This document shows positions 59,003 to 64,000 of a stretch of 64,000 bases of DNA, piece by piece. A model generated the notes under the pieces. That model searched no databases and was not told where the DNA came from. It was given only the letters and a program-made list of their open reading frames with translations. Each line of letters starts with the position of its first letter. Positions within the stretch are counted from its first letter, which is position 1. The position numbers and the translations under genes are program-made. The stretch is from Brettanomyces bruxellensis. Taxonomy: Eukaryota > Ascomycota > Pichiomycetes > Pichiales > Pichiaceae. The stretch is from contig NC_054688.1 of assembly GCF_011074885.1 (NCBI RefSeq), forward strand, positions 1,178,001 to 1,242,000, written 5' to 3'.

Positions 59003-59873
59003 ATGAAAGGCCCTGGTCTCAAGCAATACAAAGAAAAGGTTGCATCCGATGGTTAGTTGCCAAAGCTTATTGCAAGAATTGTATTTATAAATACTAACAT
59101 TCACAGCACGAAAAAATATTGAAAAACTTGGAGAACATGTCCATGGGTTTTTTGGAAATCTGTTTGAACGAAGAGATGAGAATAGCGAAATCGGAAGTAG
59201 TAGTAATGCCTGGAGTTGGCTAAGAGGGACGAGCCAAGTGAGTACAGAAATCAACAATGGAACAGAAGTGCAGAGTGAGAATGACGTTAGCAAAAAAGAG
59301 AAAGATGAGCAGATAGAGGCTACAAGCAATGAGGAGGAAATAAACGATAGGGTGAGAGATGAAAAAAATTTAAGGCACGACAGAAGAGGGTATCCAAACT
59401 TTGGTGGTATTTTAACGGTCAACAATAGATCAAGACAAGCAAGATGGAGAGAAAGACAAATACAAAACAGATTCGCTTTTGCATATTGTTTATCTTTAGC
59501 GGCTAATATTGGTGAGGTACTTGAAAGCAATGATCACTTTTGGAAAATTCAAGAATTGTTGGATCCACTACAACAAGATATTGTACGTCGAACAATACTC
59601 ACACATCAAGGAAGACAAAAATTGATATCAAATAAAGAGATGAGAGCAATTCTTAACACGGCTCCAAGAAAACATGAAAGAGCATTTTATTTATATGTTA
59701 GCACTGCAGTTGCTCATTTAAGATCATTGGATGAAGAAGAACGATTATTTGTTCTCAAATTGGAAAGAAAGGCCAAGAGGAAGATTGCGGAAAGAAGAGC
59801 GAAGAGAATTAACGAAGATATCCAGGAACAAAATAAGAGACGAAAAAAGGAAGATGTTCAAGAAGATAAATAA
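59003..59873 (+). CDS. Unidentified basic protein, two exons
   Basis: Exon 1 is 59003-59051 (MKGPGLKQYKEKVASD), the intron 59052-59106 (55 nt: GTTAGT...TACTAAC at 59092-59098...TTCACAG), and exon 2 starts at 59107 with the phase that keeps the frame (ARKNIEKLGEHVHGFFGN). Together about 271 residues. The plain ATG-less frame from 59238 would miss the N-terminus. The N-terminal 45 residues are amphipathic (EKLGEHVHGFFGNLFERR), the middle acidic and Ser-rich, then GYPNFGGILTVNNRSRQARW and a basic helical C-terminus (KLERKAKRKIAERRAKR). I know no family with these features. TATAAAAG lies upstream. Confidence 0.7.
59052..59106 (+). other. 55-nt intron with GTTAGT 5' splice site
   Basis: TACTAAC branch point 59092-59098 and TTCACAG 3' end. 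The 5' site GTTAGT is an uncommon variant of GTATGT. The distance from branch point to 3' site is short (8 nt). Confidence 0.75.
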
Positions 59874-60395
59874 ATTTCCAAATTGCTGATTAATGTTTTA
59901 CTGTTTGCATCTGGTAGCTGCTATTCACAGTCAATACTTATGTCCAACGGTTGACATGAAATTCTTACTGGATTAATACCGATCATATTTATATTTCTGA
60001 AATACCTGACCGTTTGAATAAACAAGTATTTAAATACCAAAGTATAGACACAAATATAATTTGTACATTATGGTTTACAATTAATTGCGATAGTTAATTC
60101 CATGCAATATTCATCATAAGCTGATTCAGCAATAATCAAGGATTCAACTTTTTAGTATGGATAAGGCAGAAGGAGAATTCGTAAGCAAGGATGGAAAGTG
60201 GAGAACGCACAAAAAAAAAAAAAATTCGCGGAAGAAATCAATAAATTTGATACAGCCTATTCACATCTTGAAAATTGAAGGCACTAAACAAACTGAATTA
60301 GCAGTATAGAAATTAATCAAATATACCTTATTACGCCAAACGCGGAACACAAACAGGGTCATTAGAAGAAATACAGATTGTTAATTGAGCACATT
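59874..60395. other. Intergenic upstream of FIP1
   Basis: This 522-bp AT-rich stretch has an A run at about 60211-60223 and no recognisable gene. Confidence 0.45.
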
Positions 60396-61529
60396 ATGGA
60401 TGAAGAAGACGAATTTTTGTATGGACCAAGCGATGATAAGAAGGAGTCAGAAGTGAATAAGCAAGAAGAGAGTAACAATCATAACGTGAATATTTTAAAT
60501 ACGGAGAAAGACAATACTTCAGGCGAGGAAAGTTCTGATGGCAAGAATGATAAGAAGCAGGAAAGTAGTTCTGAAAAGGAAGAACTTGATAGTGATATGG
60601 AGAAAGAAAGAGAACACGAAACAGATATGTTAGAAGATAGTAGTGACTCGGATGTCGAATTTGTGATTGGACCTTTAGCATCGACAGGTACAAACACAGA
60701 AACACCAGGGGTGGTATCCAAGGAAACAGGAGAAGAAGGTGAAGAGAATACAGAAGCAGGTAAGGACACCAATGGCAATAATGCAAGCACAAATATACAT
60801 ACAGTTCCAGTACTGAAAGAAACACACGGACTCGATATAAATGAGGTGGGAAAATATGACGGAGTTCCGGTGACGGAGCTCACGCTAGATGAATTAAAAG
60901 ATAAGCCATGGAGACAGCCGGGTGCGGATTTGTCGGACTACTTTAATTATGGATTTGATGAGATATCATGGCTCACTTACTGCAAGAAGCAAAACACGCT
61001 AAGGAAAGATTTCAACCCGGCTAAAGTTATGGCAGAGATTATGAGCAGTGGGGCAATGGCGGGAATGATGCCGGGTCCAATACCAGGGCCAAATGGCAAC
61101 AATTCTGGAGGTCCACCTCCATTTATGATGGGACCAATGGGAATGCCGCCATTCATGAATGGAATGCCATCAGGAATGCCATCAGGAATGCAGATGCCCG
61201 GAATGTATGGCCAGAATGGTGGAAATGGTAACAACAACGGCAACACAAATGCAAATAATGACAGGATAAACTCTTCAGCCATGAACAACAATAGTAATAG
61301 TAACAACATGATGAATCAGAATAATAGTGGACGATCGTCTCTTCCACACCTGCCGCGTCTTCCCTCGCGACCACCTGCCTCATCGAATTCTCCAGAACCT
61401 TCGATGGGCAGGCAACAAGGTGGAATGAGCAGCTCAAATTACAGGGAGAGGTCCGATAGAGCCTTGGATATGCGTAGTGGGCGAAAATCCGGCCAAAACT
61501 ACAGGGATAGAAGCGGTAGAAGGCATTGA
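60396..61529 (+). CDS. FIP1: mRNA polyadenylation factor Fip1
   Basis: The start chosen is the ATG at 60396 ([14 protein letters not shown]); an in-frame ATG six codons upstream (60378) is less likely because the acidic D/E start with FLYG is typical of Fip1. The 377-residue protein has an acidic N-terminus, then the Fip1 motif [19 protein letters not shown] and SWLTYCKKQ (about residues 170-200), and a Pro/Met/Gly/Asn-rich tail with an Arg/Ser end (YRDRSGRRH). Fip1 links poly(A) polymerase Pap1 to the cleavage and polyadenylation factor in the nucleus. Yeast Fip1 is 327 residues; the longer tail here is low complexity. Confidence 0.93.
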   Translation: MDEEDEFLYGPSDDKKESEVNKQEESNNHNVNILNTEKDNTSGEESSDGKNDKKQESSSEKEELDSDMEKEREHETDMLEDSSDSDVEFVIGPLASTGTNTETPGVVSKETGEEGEENTEAGKDTNGNNASTNIHTVPVLKETHGLDINEVGKYDGVPVTELTLDELKDKPWRQPGADLSDYFNYGFDEISWLTYCKKQNTLRKDFNPAKVMAEIMSSGAMAGMMPGPIPGPNGNNSGGPPPFMMGPMGMPPFMNGMPSGMPSGMQMPGMYGQNGGNGNNNGNTNANNDRINSSAMNNNSNSNNMMNQNNSGRSSLPHLPRLPSRPPASSNSPEPSMGRQQGGMSSSNYRERSDRALDMRSGRKSGQNYRDRSGRRH

Positions 61530-61786
61530 GAGGAGGATAAGTTTGCTTTCAAGGACACACAGATGAAACCGTTGAAAAAGTGGCAAGTATACGTGGATGC
61601 TTGGCAGGGTGAAGTCTTTTTACAACTTCACGACTATTGAGGCTTCCCCAAATGGAAAGACACACTTTTGGCTACATTCAGGGACTCAAGAGATACATCG
61701 ACTAATTTTATAACTACTTGCCTTAGCAGTTCTTTACGTACTTTCCTTTCACGGGATAATAAATATATATTTGGGTAGATGAGCAC
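61530..61786. other. Convergent intergenic region FIP1 / xanthine dioxygenase
   Basis: A short 257-bp 3'-to-3' gap without recognisable gene; a TATA-like AATAAATATATAT at 61758-61770 may be part of a polyadenylation signal. Confidence 0.4.
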
Positions 61787-62911
61787 TTACACATTACACA
61801 CGGGATCCGAGCCACTTGCAACATTACATTGATGCATCAATCTTTTCTCGTTGCTTGGCATTTCACCCGTCACAGAGTGGATCACTCCTCTGTTATGGAA
61901 AATACAGAGATCACCCTTATTCCAGGCATGTGCATAAACGTGACTTGGGGAAATTGCAGGTCTGACCAGCTTATGGCAGATTTCTCTTGCTTTCTCCAGC
62001 TTTGCAACCACCTTTCCCGTCTTTTTGTCAACCAAGTTGTACACACAACAAGAATGTATCTGCAAATGCTGGTTTCCAGTCACAGGATTGGTCCAAACCA
62101 TTGGCAGTTTCTTCAATTTGGCCTCTTCCCAATGTGGAAGCTCATCTAAAGGCACTTCCTTGCCTTCTGAGACCATAGTGAGACCGTCAGATGTTGCTTT
62201 GCACTTGTGGATGTATATGTACGGATGTGGGGCGTAGACAACGGTTGTGTTTAAGGCAAACTCCTTATCTTTTTGCGATAGGAGATCGAAGGCTGTTTTT
62301 CCGGAGATGAAGGCTGTGGCACCAGTTGACACTTCAAGCTTTTCTCCGGCGTCATCGTAATAAATCGTCTGCCTTTCAGTTTTAGGAGGAACAACCACTC
62401 CAAGAAGAGTAGTCACCACAGGTGGTGAATACTCGTACAAGGCGGCATCAATATGCCACCTATAGAATCTGGTGTGATGATTGGTGATTTCTTTTGGCGT
62501 GAGTGTCCTTTTGTGGAAGGTTCTCTGTGATGGGTGCTCCAAAGTAAATTCACGCATTCCTTCATGACCAGCTGGAAAAGTTCCATTTCCAACCATCATG
62601 ACTTCAGGCCTTCTAGGGACACACTTTCCGTCTTTTGCAAGAACGGACTCCGGTGAATGGAATAGCTTCTCATCGTGACCATAGTGGTTTGATGTTGAAG
62701 GATCGAATCTGATTGTAAGTGCATATTGGGATTCTGGTGAAAGATCTGCCTCGTTTGGCACTACCAAAACTGAATACCTGAATAGTGCATTTTTCAACAA
62801 CTGGAAATCTTCCTCGTTCAACTTTGACGGATCCGTAGTGTAAGATGGCATTTTCACTGTTGCGCCAAGGGGCTTTCCCGGAATGGGAGAAATGCTAATT
62901 TTAGTGTTCAT
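61787..62911 (-). CDS. xanA: Fe(II)/alpha-ketoglutarate dioxygenase, probably xanthine dioxygenase (XanA type)
   Basis: A 374-residue TauD-type dioxygenase. The iron ligands appear as HxD in RFYRWHIDAALYE (about residues 152-154) and a distal His in FHNRGVIHSVTG near residue 348. TTLLGVVVPP, GATAFISGKTAFDLL and HSCCVYNL complete the pattern I associate with fungal XanA (Aspergillus) and S. pombe Xan1, which turn xanthine into uric acid using alpha-ketoglutarate and oxygen. The alternative is a sulfonate (JLP1/TauD-like) dioxygenase; the length and the internal motifs favour XanA. S. cerevisiae lacks xanthine oxidation, so the gene fits a yeast that uses purines as nitrogen source. Confidence in the superfamily is high, in the substrate moderate. 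Confidence 0.72.
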   Translation of the reverse strand: MNTKISISPIPGKPLGATVKMPSYTTDPSKLNEEDFQLLKNALFRYSVLVVPNEADLSPESQYALTIRFDPSTSNHYGHDEKLFHSPESVLAKDGKCVPRRPEVMMVGNGTFPAGHEGMREFTLEHPSQRTFHKRTLTPKEITNHHTRFYRWHIDAALYEYSPPVVTTLLGVVVPPKTERQTIYYDDAGEKLEVSTGATAFISGKTAFDLLSQKDKEFALNTTVVYAPHPYIYIHKCKATSDGLTMVSEGKEVPLDELPHWEEAKLKKLPMVWTNPVTGNQHLQIHSCCVYNLVDKKTGKVVAKLEKAREICHKLVRPAISPSHVYAHAWNKGDLCIFHNRGVIHSVTGEMPSNEKRLMHQCNVASGSDPVCNV

Positions 62912-63488
62912 ATTGTGTATAGATATAATTGAATATTGAACGTTGGATGATGACGATTTCGAATTTATTGTTTTCTGTACTGAACTACTTCCAAAATTTA
63001 CCAGCTATTGGACTTTACGCCTCTTTATATATATACCACATGTTTGAATTGCATACTTATATAGGAATATACGGGAAGCCGGTTACTTTTATCTACATAT
63101 GCATGCTTGGTGATGGCGTAGTTAGTAGTTGATCATAGATAAAGCGGATCTGACATTCCGGATCAGGTAATAACCGGGCTCGCCGGTAGATTTCCAAAAG
63201 GAGATGAAAAAAAAAAAAATTGAGGAAAAAGTCCTGAAACCGTTATATCTAGCAGATAAGTTCAGCAATAAAGGTGCAAGCGAAAGAGGGGAAATCATGT
63301 AAATACTAGAACAAGCAACGTTCAATAAATAATCACTATATATTTGAATACAGGTAGACTTTATTAAGGGAACGAACTGGAATGGAAACTAAATAAACAA
63401 ACGAACAAAGAACGGAACGTTGGAGGTATAAGTAAATACAAAACTAATAAACAAAAAAACAAAACTGTAACATACATATTAAAGAAGT
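62912..63488. other. Intergenic, 577 bp
   Basis: Lies between the BUD4 stop and the dioxygenase start, both on the minus strand. There is an A run at about 63206-63218 and no recognisable gene. Confidence 0.45.
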
Positions 63489-64000
63489 TCATGCGCCAAC
63501 CGAATTAGGCACATAAGCACATTCCTTTCTTTCGGCCATCTTTTTCGACATTAACCTAACCCATGGTTGGCAGCGGAAATTATTCTTGGTGATGATATCT
63601 TCTATTAAAGTGATCCAAACGGTTCTTTCTTGCTTGGAGTCGCATCCAAGGTCGATCGACTCGCCATTTGCAAACCTTAACTTGAAGCCGTTGTTGAGTA
63701 TCAAAGTCTCGCTAATTATTCTCTGGCTGGATCTTTTCGTGTTGTCACTTGTAGCCGAAGATGCAGAAACTTGCGATTTTGCATCTGAATCCGTACTATC
63801 AACAGGCTTCTTACCAGGATAATCGATGTAGACGACTTTTCTCAAGTTGATCTTGGCCTTCAGCTTCATTGTGTCCACGTTATGTGCATATAAATCATAT
63901 CCTTTAAGCTTGAAGTAGCGTCTTGTCCACACATCGATATCTCCTCCTTCCTGATACATGTATCCTTCCTGCATGTAGGTAAGAGTTTTGCCAATTTCCT
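63489..64000 (-). CDS. BUD4: Bud4/Int1 C-terminal PH domain (5' end outside window)
   Basis: The frame is open to the right window edge, so only the C-terminal 170 residues are present. They form a pleckstrin-homology domain: EGYMYQEGGDIDVWTRRYF, KLKGYDLYAHNVDTMKLKAK, INLRKVVYIDY, a Ser-rich insertion, then FKLRFANGESIDLG and the end helix WITLIEDII. The GYxxQEGGD-WxRRYxKL-AH-TMxxKAxINL series matches the end of Bud4 (Int1 in Candida). Bud4 marks the bud neck as a landmark for axial budding and helps organise septins. The ATG at 63974 is internal, not the gene start. Confidence 0.82.
   Translation of the reverse strand, partial: EIGKTLTYMQEGYMYQEGGDIDVWTRRYFKLKGYDLYAHNVDTMKLKAKINLRKVVYIDYPGKKPVDSTDSDAKSQVSASSATSDNTKRSSQRIISETLILNNGFKLRFANGESIDLGCDSKQERTVWITLIEDIITKNNFRCQPWVRLMSKKMAERKECAYVPNSVGA

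Overview
This window is nuclear chromosomal DNA of a budding yeast (Saccharomycotina). The genes are compact and mostly intronless. The few introns have canonical TACTAAC branch points, and the one tRNA gene carries an intron at the 37/38 position. The proteins are recognisable yeast orthologues (STU2, ZAP1, SNF7, UNG1, OAC1, MUB1, RPN9, RRP6, DOT1, TIP20, BIO2, MDH1, RPL43, FIP1, BUD4), and a Ty1/copia retrotransposon sits upstream of a tRNA gene. An ECD/SGT1-family gene and a xanthine-dioxygenase-like gene, neither typical of Saccharomyces, point to a non-Saccharomyces lineage. A Pichiaceae yeast such as Brettanomyces is my guess; the sequence alone does not prove it.

Layout. 1-9 kb: STU2 (partial), sulfiredoxin SRX1, a mitochondrial EngB-type GTPase (MRX8), the zinc regulator ZAP1 and a SHG1/BOD1-like gene. 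9-17.7 kb: a GC-rich C2H2/fungal-TF regulator, SNF7 (ESCRT-III), an ECD-family gene and UNG1, separated by AT-rich minisatellites. 18.6-28.3 kb: an alpha/beta-hydrolase-like gene, OAC1, MUB1, a 2.5-kb gene-empty stretch with an inverted repeat, and RPN9. 28.7-39.6 kb: RRP6, APT1, DOT1 (frameshifted), TIP20 and BIO2 (frameshifted). 39.6-47.6 kb: a gene-poor stretch with two candidate structured RNAs and a perfect-period 16-bp repeat, then MDH1 and a large Sel1-repeat gene. 49.6-57.2 kb: a full-length copia element (559-bp LTRs, identical by eye, with a 5-bp target duplication) inserted into an older, oppositely oriented LTR that lies about 180 bp upstream of tRNA-Ile(UAU). 57.4-64 kb: tRNA-Ile, RPL43 (start codon split by its intron), an unidentified two-exon gene, FIP1, a xanthine-dioxygenase-like gene and the 3' end of BUD4.

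The host genes are ordinary housekeeping loci with no operon-like logic. The most unusual content is the nested retrotransposon with its Ty3-like +1 frameshift site and altered protease motif, two single-base disruptions in otherwise well-preserved genes (DOT1, BIO2), two unassigned structured-RNA candidates, and a split gene whose first exon is only 49 nt. I did not find a clear new multi-gene system.
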